DNA of 64,000 bases from Paenibacillus sp. FSL R10-2782. GTDB lineage: Bacteria; Bacillota; Bacilli; Paenibacillales; Paenibacillaceae. A program made the position numbers and the translations under genes. Shown in pieces: positions 38,848 through 46,824 of the stretch. The notes under the pieces were generated by a model. It made no database searches. It saw nothing but the letters and a program-made list of their open reading frames with translations, and was not told where the DNA came from. Location of the stretch: assembly GCF_038592985.1 (NCBI RefSeq), contig NZ_CP151951.1, positions 2,533,001-2,597,000 of the forward strand, given 5' to 3'. Each line of letters opens with the position of its first letter. Position 1 is the first letter of the stretch.

Positions 38848-40206
38848 TTATTTTAAAGATGCAGGGAGCTTGACAGCATGCAGACGGTTGCCGCTTTGAA
38901 TAAATATCATCCCGCCGGATTTGAGCGTTGGACCGAAGGAGCGTGATCCAATGTTGACGGTAAACACGGGTTTCAAGGTCATCAGGTCATAACCATGAAA
39001 CACGCCATCTGATTGTCCAACATAGACCCCTTTGCCGAATACGTCAGCCTGAATGGTTGGATTATCTCCGTAATCATAATGGATGAATTGCCCGGAGGCC
39101 AACTTCATGGCAATCAATCCACCAGTGCTAAAATCCTGGTAGAACATGCGGCCTTCATGAATGGACCATAAAGGAACAAGCTGCTCATAGCCATTTTGCG
39201 ACCACTTGCGAGCAGGTTTGCTGTCTGGCTTGTAGTTCCAGAAGTCATAGGAAGCCAGTGCCTTTCCCTGAAAAACATAAAGGTCTTTGCCGTCCAGAAA
39301 AGCAGAGCCATGAATGCCTCCGGATCGGAAGATACCGTCTTTATTCTCAGGGTCGGTCCAGCGGTATTGGCGCTCCCCTTTGGATTCTCCTGTCTTGAGA
39401 TTATACTGTGCTATCGTAATCTTTCTGTTTACCGGGTCGTCATCCATCATAAACGTGTTGACAACAGAGTAGACGACCCCGTTTTTAATGGTTAGTGGAA
39501 AGGAAGTTCTGAAGCTTTCCCAAAGCTTTTTGCCAGTTTTAGCGTCATAGGCATTAATCTGTTCAAAGGTCAGGCTGCCCTGTACGTTATAGTTGCGGAT
39601 AAGGACACCATCAGTTTCCATTAACTGGTTCAGACCGTGGTACGAGTCCTTATCCTCACTGATTTTCCATTTGAGCTTGCCGCTAGCAGCATCAACGGCA
39701 GCCGTTTGCTCCGACTGTGTAATGTATACTGTAGAGTCGATTCTATAAATATGATCTGCCTTGGTAAATCCTAATGAAGTGGTCCATGCTTTCTTGCCTG
39801 ATTCTCTAACGGCATAGATGGAACCGCTCTGTGTCATTCCGTAGATGGTGTCGTTGCTATGAATCAAAACAGGGGTAAGCTGATTGCCATATTGCCACAA
39901 TTTCCGTCCCGAAGTACCTTCCAGGGCAACCAGTCTGTGGTTAGAATCCACTGCGAACACCTTACCGTTTTCCGCAACCGCACCTGCCTGATCTGGAACC
40001 TGATTTCTATCGATTGGGATAACGGGAAAAGACCAGGACGGCTTGATCACAGGCGCTTGGATTGGAGAACTATAAGCCCCGTTGCTCATAGAAACCGTCG
40101 CTTGCTCTGCATTTGCTTTTAAGGCAAACCCACCGCCAGTCAAAGGCAGCCCGATGCTGACTATCGCCAATCCTGTTAGCAATGAGCTATGTATCGTTTT
40201 CTTCAT
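38848..40206 (-). CDS. Secreted PQQ-like beta-propeller protein
   Basis: The 452-residue product has a signal peptide (residues about 1-34, ending ANA) and then repeated blades of the PQQ/BamB type: GKVFAVDSNHRLVALEGTSGRKLWQYG, YITQSEQTAAVDAASGKLKWKI, NAYDAKTGKKLWESF and ASYDFWNY. This is a secreted or surface beta-propeller, perhaps a scaffold or ligand-binding protein. There is no lipobox or cell-wall anchor. It is not BamB itself, because the host is Gram-positive. AGGAG precedes the ATG by nine bases. It converges on nadA with nine bases between the stops. No specific function can be given. Confidence 0.8.
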   Translation of the reverse strand: MKKTIHSSLLTGLAIVSIGLPLTGGGFALKANAEQATVSMSNGAYSSPIQAPVIKPSWSFPVIPIDRNQVPDQAGAVAENGKVFAVDSNHRLVALEGTSGRKLWQYGNQLTPVLIHSNDTIYGMTQSGSIYAVRESGKKAWTTSLGFTKADHIYRIDSTVYITQSEQTAAVDAASGKLKWKISEDKDSYHGLNQLMETDGVLIRNYNVQGSLTFEQINAYDAKTGKKLWESFRTSFPLTIKNGVVYSVVNTFMMDDDPVNRKITIAQYNLKTGESKGERQYRWTDPENKDGIFRSGGIHGSAFLDGKDLYVFQGKALASYDFWNYKPDSKPARKWSQNGYEQLVPLWSIHEGRMFYQDFSTGGLIAMKLASGQFIHYDYGDNPTIQADVFGKGVYVGQSDGVFHGYDLMTLKPVFTVNIGSRSFGPTLKSGGMIFIQSGNRLHAVKLPASLK

Positions 40207-40410
40207 TCATGCTTGCTCCTTTAATAGTTAAATTGGGTGTAAGGCTTGGGTAAGCCATCCTTTGATTAGACTGTAAAAAGAACCAAAAGTTTCATAATCC
40301 ATTTCATTTTCATTTTCAGTTCTTTTTTGAGTAAGAGGGATGCTTAAATTTAGTAGTACGACAACCTGTTGTATCACTTTCTAATGTAATAGTCGCTTGC
40401 CTGGTTTCGT

Positions 40411-40418
40411 GCTATAAT
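40411..40418 (+). promoter_or_regulatory. Extended -10 promoter element for the leader ORF-yidC operon
   Basis: TGCTATAAT is a perfect TATAAT with an extended TGn element. The -35 region (TAGTCG near 40390) is weak, which an extended -10 can compensate. Transcription would begin about 25 bases before the leader ORF start. Confidence 0.55.
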
Positions 40419-40448
40419 CGTAGCAACGAATCGAAGGAGGTGAATCCC

Positions 40449-40769
40449 TTGTTTGAGCTTCAGGACCTGCTCCCCTACTTATTTACGATCGGCTTGCTGT
40501 GTACGGTAACCTACGCATATCTCGCTCATTTGCACGGCAATGTGCCTGAATGCTGGATAGAAGGCGGGGCCGTGCGGTCGCATGCTTCTCCGCTGATGCC
40601 GTTAACTGCCCGCGGGCAGGACATGCCTGTCCGGCTGGCACGTCATATCCGGCGGAAGGAAGCGCCGGATGAAGACGCGTCAGATTGTTCCCCCTTGTTG
40701 AACGATGGCACAGCCAATCAACGAGGAGGAACATATGAAACGATTCAAGGGATTCACCTTTTGGGGTAA
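40449..40769 (+). CDS. MifM-like regulatory leader peptide upstream of yidC (predicted)
   Basis: I chose the TTG at 40449, with GGAGG eight bases upstream (40436-40440). The 106-residue product has one N-terminal transmembrane helix (residues about 7-28, LLPYLFTIGLLCTVTYAYLA), then a basic, then an acidic soluble stretch (ARHIRRKEAPDEDASDC; D74-E75-D76). The frame runs over the yidC ribosome site and ends 35 bases inside yidC. In B. subtilis, MifM is a small membrane protein encoded just before yidC2; its nascent chain stalls at acidic codons near its C-terminus when insertion fails, opening a hairpin that hides the yidC2 ribosome site. Here the same parts are present: membrane segment, acidic patch and hairpin. 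The overall sequence is not one I can align to MifM with confidence. The alternative is a plain translationally coupled small membrane protein. Confidence 0.7.
   Translation: MFELQDLLPYLFTIGLLCTVTYAYLAHLHGNVPECWIEGGAVRSHASPLMPLTARGQDMPVRLARHIRRKEAPDEDASDCSPLLNDGTANQRGGTYETIQGIHLLG
40687..40732 (+). promoter_or_regulatory. Hairpin sequestering the yidC Shine-Dalgarno
   Basis: GTTCCCCCTTGTTG (40687-40700) pairs with CAACGAGGAGGAAC (40719-40732) through 13 of 14 positions (one G-U, one C-A mismatch) around an 18-base loop. The 3' arm contains the whole GGAGG of yidC, two bases before its ATG. A ribosome on the upstream frame near its acidic DED codons (40668-40676) would reach the foot of the 5' arm. 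Confidence 0.75.
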
Positions 40770-41568
40770 AAAAGAACGGATATTCGGAATTATGGTAGCG
40801 CTGGCGGTGGTTATGCTGCTTTCCGGCTGCGGCGCGAATGCTGCGGAGATTAATGCACAGACACCCGGATTTTTTAATCATTATGTGGTGTTCCCGCTAT
40901 CCTGGCTCATTCAGCAATTAGCGCAATGGTTTGGCGGAAGCTTTGGACTGGCGATCATGTCATTGACGTTAATCGTCCGTCTGGCGTTACTGCCGCTTAT
41001 GATGCGCCAAACTCGTGCTCAACAGGGGATGAAGCGCAAAATGAGCGCTATGCAGCCCGACTTAGACCGAATTAAGAAGAAGTACGAAAATAAGAAGGAT
41101 GCTGTCAGCCAGCAGAGTATGCAGCAGGAAATGATGTCACTTTACAAAGAGCATCAATTTAATCCGCTGAATATCGGCTGTCTGCCTGTTCTCATTCAGC
41201 TACCCATATTGAGCGGTATGTACACAGCCATCCGCTTAACCCCGGAACTGGCGTCTCATTCGTTCCTATGGTTCCGGCTCGGACAGCCGGACTGGATTTT
41301 AGCGATCATCGTCGCAGTCGTTTATTTGGCACAGGCCAAGCTATCCCAGCTTCAAATGACGGCTGACCAGCGCAAGCAGTTTGCGATCATGGGATATCTT
41401 TCGCCCATTATGATGGCTGTTTTTTCTTTTAATGCGCCTGCTGCCATGCCGTTATACTGGACGGTAAGTGGTACCTTTTTACTGTTGCAGTCGCTATGGT
41501 TCCGTAGACGCTATCCAACGGAGGAAGCAGAGGATAAGGTTAAGCTTGGAGAAGCTACGGCAACCTAA
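40735..41568 (+). CDS. yidC: Membrane protein insertase YidC/OxaA
   Basis: The start is the ATG at 40735 (MKRFKG), with GAGGAGG upstream inside the hairpin. The 277-residue product has a lipoprotein signal (VVMLLSGC), so it is anchored by a lipidated Cys. The five-helix YidC core carries the conserved Arg of the hydrophilic groove in LTLIVRLALLPL, and a charged cytoplasmic hairpin (MKRKMSAMQPDLDRIKKKYENKK). It inserts and folds inner-membrane proteins alone or with SecYEG. Paenibacillus species usually have two paralogues. The leader-peptide arrangement suggests this is the inducible copy, functionally like B. subtilis YidC2 (YqjG). A terminator follows. Confidence 0.92.
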   Translation: MKRFKGFTFWGKKERIFGIMVALAVVMLLSGCGANAAEINAQTPGFFNHYVVFPLSWLIQQLAQWFGGSFGLAIMSLTLIVRLALLPLMMRQTRAQQGMKRKMSAMQPDLDRIKKKYENKKDAVSQQSMQQEMMSLYKEHQFNPLNIGCLPVLIQLPILSGMYTAIRLTPELASHSFLWFRLGQPDWILAIIVAVVYLAQAKLSQLQMTADQRKQFAIMGYLSPIMMAVFSFNAPAAMPLYWTVSGTFLLLQSLWFRRRYPTEEAEDKVKLGEATAT

Positions 41569-41629
41569 AAAAGATGATGTTAGTTTAAATATGGGAATTG
41601 TGTTTATCGTTTGTAGTATGTAATAACAG

Positions 41630-41674
41630 GATGCCCTTCGAGCCGTTATAAGGTTTGAGAGGCATCTTTTTTTT
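41630..41674 (+). terminator. Intrinsic terminator after yidC
   Basis: GATGCC...GAGCC pairs with GGTTTGAG...GGCATC, including G-U pairs, and a run of eight T follows. Confidence 0.8.
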
Positions 41675-41828
41675 ATGCTTATTGTGGACATTTAGCTTGC
41701 GTTAATTTAGTGATTATGAAATCCTTATTGGATAAGTTAATTCTTAGAAGTTGGGAGAGGCTATATGAAAAAATCAACCTGTGGGTAAAGTAAACACACG
41801 AATGAATATCACGGAGGACAAACAAGAC

Positions 41829-42497
41829 ATGAAACAAACACCAACAAAGCTTCCCATCTCCTTAGCCCTGCTTACATGTGTAGTATGTGCGCTCGGTTTC
41901 GGTTTAATCGCATTATGGGTTAGCGACCATCAAGTACGGTATTTTGACCAGAAAATCATTACGGATATTCAACAGTTGGAGTCGCCTGCCATGACCCGTC
42001 TAATGAAATCTTTCACTATGATCGGAAGCGGAATTCCGGTTGTGATTATTATTTTAATCGCTATGTTTGTGCTGCACAGAGTATTGGGACACCGCAGAGA
42101 ACTGCTATTTTTGGCGATTGCTGTGCTGGGCTCGGCGCTGTTGAATACGGTTTTGAAATGGATATTTCAGCGTGCCAGACCCGAAATTAACCGTATTATT
42201 GAAGCGAATGGGTACAGCTTTCCGAGCGGACATTCCATGACCGCTTTTAGTATGTATGCGGCGTTGACGTTTTTAGTGTGGAAACATGTTCCTTTCAGGT
42301 CAGGCCGTATCCTTCTTATTGTGCTCAGCAGCCTGCTGATTATAGCGATCGGGACAAGCCGCATTTATTTGGGTGTACATTATCCGAGTGACGTTGTGGG
42401 TGGCTATTTTATGAGTGGCTGTTGGATGGCTGCCTGTATTTGGTTTTATCAGCGTTATGAAGAACGAATAAATGTAGCCTCGTCACGGCGGCGTTAA
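41829..42497 (+). CDS. PAP2-family membrane phosphatase
   Basis: The ATG at 41829 (MKQTPTK) has GGAGG 11 bases upstream; in-frame GTG 41781 and ATG 41802 lack a ribosome site. The 222-residue protein has about five to six membrane helices. It carries the three PAP2 motifs: KWIFQRARP, PSGHSMT and SRIYLGVHYPSDV. Such enzymes dephosphorylate lipid phosphates, for example undecaprenyl pyrophosphate (BcrC type) or phosphatidylglycerol phosphate. The sequence alone does not choose between these. It is monocistronic. Its 5' leader contains a possible seven-codon ORF (41765-41788, MKKSTCG) with GAGAGG four bases before its ATG. Confidence 0.9.
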   Translation: MKQTPTKLPISLALLTCVVCALGFGLIALWVSDHQVRYFDQKIITDIQQLESPAMTRLMKSFTMIGSGIPVVIIILIAMFVLHRVLGHRRELLFLAIAVLGSALLNTVLKWIFQRARPEINRIIEANGYSFPSGHSMTAFSMYAALTFLVWKHVPFRSGRILLIVLSSLLIIAIGTSRIYLGVHYPSDVVGGYFMSGCWMAACIWFYQRYEERINVASSRRR

Positions 42498-42777
42498 GTT
42501 TGTACATTTAATCCTTGGTATGCTGTCAGAACTAATGAGAACAGCCAGGATAACCCCAAGCACTCGCAAAGCCAACCTAAGCCAGTTCATTGATCCAGTG
42601 AGGTAAGTATAGTCTACATTAATTAACATGAATAAATTACTCCTTAACATCAAAAAATGAATTACAAAATTACTTTATAGAGCGTCCCAACGAATAAAAG
42701 CTAAAAATCAAATAAAAAAATGCATGTCTTCTCCATTACTCCATTTGTTTTTCTATAGGAAATTAGGTGGTTTTGCG

Positions 42778-43488
42778 ATGGAAAAATCAGTACTGATCAT
42801 TGATGATGAAGAGAAAATATCCAGATTACTCCAATTGGAATTATCCCACGAAGGTTATGCAGTTGAAATCGCTCAGACGGGCAAAGAAGGACTGGAAAAA
42901 GCTTTGGCACACACATGGGATATCATCATTTTGGATGTGATGCTGCCTGAGCTTAACGGAGTCGAGGTGCTAAAGCAGATTCGAAAAGTGGACCATCATA
43001 CACCCATAATTATGGTCACTGCACGTAACAAAACTACTGACAAGGTCTCCGGTCTGGATGAAGGTGCGAATGACTACATTACGAAACCTTTTGAAATCGA
43101 GGAGCTATTAGCGCGGATGCGGGCCAGTATGAGACATCAATTGGAATCCAAAGCTACCTCTTCTCAAGCAGAGGACAAACTGTCGTATCTTCGGGTCGAT
43201 AGCTTGGAACTGGAACCCAAGACACGTTCTGTGGTGCGGGAAGGGAAGCGAATCGAACTGACACCCAAAGAATTTGATCTGCTTCATTACCTCATGGAGC
43301 ACAAAAATCAAGTATTGCAGCGGGATCAAATGATTCAGGACGTGTGGGGGTTTGATTTTGTGGGGGATACGAATGTAGTCGATGTGTATATCAGATATGT
43401 TCGTAAAAAAGTGGATCATGGCTACAAAAAAAAGCTGATTAAAACTGTTCGTGGCGTAGGGTATTGCATTAGGGAGGAAGACCATTGA
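42778..43488 (+). CDS. OmpR-family response regulator
   Basis: The start is the ATG at 42778 (MEKSVLIID), with AGGTGG seven bases upstream. The 236-residue product has a receiver domain with acidic pocket DDEE, phospho-acceptor Asp in ILDVMLPE, Thr in MVTAR and Lys in ITKPFE. The C-terminal winged helix DNA-binding domain (ELTPKEFDLLHYLMEHK, RYVRKKVD, VRGVGYCIR) is of the OmpR/PhoB type. It overlaps the kinase gene by four bases, so the pair is translationally coupled. The regulon is unknown. Confidence 0.93.
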   Translation: MEKSVLIIDDEEKISRLLQLELSHEGYAVEIAQTGKEGLEKALAHTWDIIILDVMLPELNGVEVLKQIRKVDHHTPIIMVTARNKTTDKVSGLDEGANDYITKPFEIEELLARMRASMRHQLESKATSSQAEDKLSYLRVDSLELEPKTRSVVREGKRIELTPKEFDLLHYLMEHKNQVLQRDQMIQDVWGFDFVGDTNVVDVYIRYVRKKVDHGYKKKLIKTVRGVGYCIREEDH

Positions 43489-44861
43489 AGCTGCGAACCA
43501 AAATTACCCTGCTCAGCTCGATTCTGGTGATGACCATTCTCCTGTTTGTAGACGTTACCGTTCATCTGTTGTTTGTCAAAATCGCCACTCGTAATGAAAG
43601 AGAAGTGCTGCAAAATAAGTGGACTGAAATCATGTCCGAAACCGGTTCCAAGATGATTCTAAAAAATGCATGGGGACCTGAGTTGAAGGATGAGCTTTCA
43701 GGAGACACCATCCTCAGGGTTTTTGATCAGCAATCCCGCCTTCTGTATGAAGTAAGTCGTCAGTCCCGCTTCAAGCTGGGCGATATACGTTTTAATCCTT
43801 CTCAAAGCTCACAGCTAACAGATGTACAGGGTCATAAAATCTTGGTCATTCATCTTCCACTACTTTCTCCAGAGGGAAATCAAGAGGGAACGCTGGAGAT
43901 CGTGGAAAAATGGGATGCGCTCGAAAACAACCTCGATATTTTAAATACGATCCTGGTCACCTCGACTACAGGAGCCATGCTGCTTAGTCTTGTAGGCAGC
44001 ACGATTTTAGCGAATGCCATATTGCTACCGATTTCGAGCAGTATCCAGACGATGCAGGAAATTGAACGAAGCCTTAAATTCAAAAAAATCCCTGCTCGCG
44101 CTCACAATCAAGATGAATTGTCCCAAATGACCGCAACCTTTAATCGAATGATGGACAGATTGGAGGAGAGCTTTCAAAGCCAGCAACAATTCGTCTCAGA
44201 TGCTTCGCATGAGCTGAATACGACATTAATGATCATTGAGGGTTATGCTAATATGCTGCGACGGTGGGGCACGCATGACGAGGACATTCATAAGGAATCC
44301 ATTGAATCGATTTATGAAGAAACTCAGCGGATGCGCACGATGACACAGCAATTACTGACTTTGGCTTCTTCACAGCAGAAAGATCCGGAGCCGTATGAAC
44401 AGATAGAGCTGGTCAATTGCTGTCAACAGGTAGTAGCACATCTGAAGCCTGTACATGATCGTCAAATCACTATTTTTACAGATGAAAAAGAAATTTGGCT
44501 TGATGTCAGCCTTGCAAAAATCAAGCAGTTATTAGTTATATTGCTTGATAATGCTTTAAAGTACAGCTCAGATCCCATCGATATCCAGTTGTCTACAGAT
44601 GAAAAGGATGTGTACATCCGCGTCAAGGATTATGGAATCGGGATACCAGAGCACGAAATCAAGCGAGTCTTTGAACGATTTTATCGGGTAGATAGCTCTC
44701 GTCATCGTAAAACAGGAGGAACCGGGCTTGGGCTACCGATTGCCAAGGCTATTACAGACGTGCATCAGGGGACGATACGTATAGAAAGCGTAGAAGGAAA
44801 AGGAACGGAGGTGACCGTCTCGCTCCCTAGAATACAACAGGAAGGGCTGTCCCTACAGTAG
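43485..44861 (+). CDS. Two-component sensor histidine kinase
   Basis: The start is a TTG overlapping the regulator's stop, with GGGAGG upstream. The 458-residue protein has TM1 (about residues 8-28), an extracytoplasmic sensor of about 125 residues, TM2 (about 152-182), HAMP, HisKA and HATPase. The phospho-acceptor box reads DASHELNTTLMII instead of the usual SHELRTPL: the acceptor His is kept, but the R and P are replaced. The ATPase domain is normal (LLDNALKYS, DYGIGIPE, FERFYRVD, GGTGLGLP). The signal is unknown; the extracellular loop is too short on familiar motifs to guess. Confidence 0.92.
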   Translation: MKLRTKITLLSSILVMTILLFVDVTVHLLFVKIATRNEREVLQNKWTEIMSETGSKMILKNAWGPELKDELSGDTILRVFDQQSRLLYEVSRQSRFKLGDIRFNPSQSSQLTDVQGHKILVIHLPLLSPEGNQEGTLEIVEKWDALENNLDILNTILVTSTTGAMLLSLVGSTILANAILLPISSSIQTMQEIERSLKFKKIPARAHNQDELSQMTATFNRMMDRLEESFQSQQQFVSDASHELNTTLMIIEGYANMLRRWGTHDEDIHKESIESIYEETQRMRTMTQQLLTLASSQQKDPEPYEQIELVNCCQQVVAHLKPVHDRQITIFTDEKEIWLDVSLAKIKQLLVILLDNALKYSSDPIDIQLSTDEKDVYIRVKDYGIGIPEHEIKRVFERFYRVDSSRHRKTGGTGLGLPIAKAITDVHQGTIRIESVEGKGTEVTVSLPRIQQEGLSLQ

Positions 44862-44892
44862 ACGTATCTACTCGCGGAACAGCCCTTATTTG
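44842..44892 (+). terminator. Terminator overlapping the kinase 3' end
   Basis: AAGGGCTGTCCC pairs with GGAACAGCCCTT with one mismatch; an inner GTAG/CTAC extends the stem and ATTTG follows. The stop codon lies inside the hairpin. Confidence 0.7.
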
Positions 44893-44944
44893 CTGATATT
44901 TTGTAAGTGGTTACAGATGAATGAGAATGTAATCTATATGTGTC

Positions 44945-45418
44945 CTAGAGGACACGACGTGCTGTAGTGTAATGGGAGCTCCACCAACCTGAATTCAGGT
45001 CCGTAATCGTTACGCCGCCTTTACCGAATGTGTGTAAAATTTTGCCGTCCCCCATATAAATCGCTACATGGTGAATTGGAGCATAGAAAAAGACTAGATC
45101 GCCTTTTTGTAGCTGACTACGTGGTACAAAAGTGCCGACAGTCGATTGCTGTCTGGAAGAGCGCGGCAGATTGATGCCGTTTTGCCCAAAAACATATTGA
45201 GTAAATGAAGAGCAATCAAAAGAGCTTGTGTTGCCCGCTGGTGCTCCATGCTGATAGCGTACACCCATAAACTGAGAACCTGTGGAAATAATCTGATCAG
45301 CTTTATCTACCGAAGCAGCATGAGTGGTGGTTGGTGCAACAACGAAACTCCCGGCGCCGAATGCCAATGTCATTGTAAAGCAAATACCCATCCATAATTT
45401 TTTTGAAGTATGTCTCAT
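44945..45418 (-). CDS. Secreted NlpC/P60 cell-wall endopeptidase
   Basis: The start is the ATG at 45418 (MRHTSKK), with GGAGG eight bases upstream; the long upstream extension lacks a ribosome site. The 157-residue product has a signal peptide (residues about 1-35, ending HAA) and a single NlpC/P60 domain. The catalytic Cys is in FDCSSFTQYVF, and the His and downstream residues in HHVAIYMGDGKILHTFGK. Such enzymes cut D-gamma-Glu-diaminopimelate bonds in peptidoglycan stems. There are no SH3 or LysM binding repeats, so it is a minimal enzyme. Confidence 0.9.
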   Translation of the reverse strand: MRHTSKKLWMGICFTMTLAFGAGSFVVAPTTTHAASVDKADQIISTGSQFMGVRYQHGAPAGNTSSFDCSSFTQYVFGQNGINLPRSSRQQSTVGTFVPRSQLQKGDLVFFYAPIHHVAIYMGDGKILHTFGKGGVTITDLNSGWWSSHYTTARRVL

Positions 45419-45778
45419 GTAAATTACCTCCATTATTTCGTATTTTGTATCTATCATGATGTCCTTGAGATGACAATAACACAAATAAAATATCCGAAAT
45501 TTACCACTAAAGGTTACAATCCTGTTACCCCAACGGTTTTCCCTCATTTATTAGAAAACGATGAGAATTTTCACCTTATTTTGAGTTGACAAAATATGAA
45601 GCTTCCCCTTATTCCTGGGCACGTATGACAAAAAATGACCTGGAGACGATTTGCACAAGCAATCACGCAAAATATACATACCTATATACTACGGTTTATA
45701 TCTTGTACGGGAATAAGCTCAGTCTCCCGTTCATTTCCTAAAAAGCACACCGTATTCCGATCAGGAAGGGGAATTCGT
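45419..45778. promoter_or_regulatory. 360-bp divergent intergenic region with one promoter candidate
   Basis: This gap separates the minus-strand NlpC gene from the glycosyltransferase. TTGCAC (45651-45656), a 16-base spacer and TATACA (45673-45678) could promote the glycosyltransferase, giving a leader of about 90 bases. A TTGACA at 45586-45591 has no convincing -10. An open frame runs through 45635-45778 but has no ribosome site before its start. I see no riboswitch or RNA gene. Confidence 0.35.
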
Positions 45779-46819
45779 ATGGCTTTAAAGCAGGTTAAAA
45801 CATCCAAAGGCCAACGTCTAACCATTGTTCAGGTCATCTCCAACTATCCCAATGCACAGCCGGTACCCTCCATAAAGGGTGGAACGGAAAAGGTCGTGTA
45901 TGAACTAACGGAGGAACTGGTAAGACGAGGGCATCACGTATCTTTGTTTGCCGCCCGTGGCAGCAGGAGCAGCGCGCGGCTGATTACCTATCCCAAGGGA
46001 TTAAAGCACGATCAGATCCCTCAGTACGTACTTCAGCGGATGCCTCCCGGCACGCAAATCATTCATGATCATACCTTTCGTTCTGCTCTAGGACGCAGGA
46101 AGCTACCTTGTCCATCAGTATGTACAGTTCATCTTCCCGTGAAGAGACACGGTAAAAACCCGGTATTTGTCAGTAAACGGGCACGCCAGCTTATGGGCGG
46201 GGGCAAAGGATTTTATGTGTATAACGGTATCAACACACATGAATACGAGTTCAGCAGCGAGAAGCGCGGCTATTTGCTGTTCATGGGCAGGATTATACGT
46301 AATAAGGGTGTATTGCAAGCTATTCAGGTTGCAGAGCGAACAGGAAAAAGATTGCTTATTGCCGGTCCTATCAGAGCACCTTTATTTTTTCGCCAGGAGA
46401 TTCAAAAGCGAATTCAGCACAATCCCAAAATCCGCTATGTGGGGGCGGTGGGAGGTAATCAAAAGCAGAAATTGCTTAAGCATGCGGAATGTCTGTTGTT
46501 CCCGACATTGTGGGAAGAGCCCTTCGGTCTTGTGATGGTAGAGGCGATGGCCTGTGGAACACCCGTACTGGCTTTAAAAAATGGCTCCGTTCCCGAGGTG
46601 CTTTCAGGCTTTCCAGAGCTGATTTGTAATTCTGTTGGCCAAATGGCACGAAAGGTAAAACAAAAAAATTACCCGTCACCAGCCAAGCTTCGCCTGTATG
46701 TCACGCAAAGATTTACTAACAAACAGATGACCGACAAATATGTGAAACTATATCGTGAAATAATCCGACGGCAAGGAGAGGAGAAAAGGGATCGAAAGCC
46801 TGAGCCTAAACGGAGGTGA
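45779..46819 (+). CDS. GT4-family glycosyltransferase
   Basis: The ATG at 45779 (MALKQVK) follows GGAAGGGG by eight bases. The 346-residue product has the GT-B fold of GT4 enzymes: IVQVISNYPNAQPVPSIKGGTEKVVYEL at the N-terminus, FMGRIIRNKGV in the middle and the E-x7-E nucleotide-sugar motif EEPFGLVMVEAMACGTPV. The C-terminus is a very basic tail (RRQGEEKRDRKPEPKRR). The next gene starts only a few bases after its stop, so the two are an operon. Neighbours suggest synthesis of a surface or spore-coat glycan. Substrate unknown. Confidence 0.9.
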   Translation: MALKQVKTSKGQRLTIVQVISNYPNAQPVPSIKGGTEKVVYELTEELVRRGHHVSLFAARGSRSSARLITYPKGLKHDQIPQYVLQRMPPGTQIIHDHTFRSALGRRKLPCPSVCTVHLPVKRHGKNPVFVSKRARQLMGGGKGFYVYNGINTHEYEFSSEKRGYLLFMGRIIRNKGVLQAIQVAERTGKRLLIAGPIRAPLFFRQEIQKRIQHNPKIRYVGAVGGNQKQKLLKHAECLLFPTLWEEPFGLVMVEAMACGTPVLALKNGSVPEVLSGFPELICNSVGQMARKVKQKNYPSPAKLRLYVTQRFTNKQMTDKYVKLYREIIRRQGEEKRDRKPEPKRR

Positions 46820-46824
46820 AGGGA

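Noticed and set aside
41765..41788. Seven-codon ORF (MKKSTCG) in the PAP2 leader
   Set aside because: It has a fair ribosome site but contains no repeated or regulatory codons such as an attenuator would need, so I mention it only with the PAP2 gene.
42498..42777. Riboswitch or RNA gene in the gap before the response regulator
   Set aside because: I found no stable conserved fold or known motif; it is AT-rich sequence with a possible promoter only.
44940..44955. GTGTCC-TAGA-GGACAC hairpin at the NlpC gene end
   Set aside because: The arms are only 6 bp and no T-run follows on either strand, so a terminator call would be weak.
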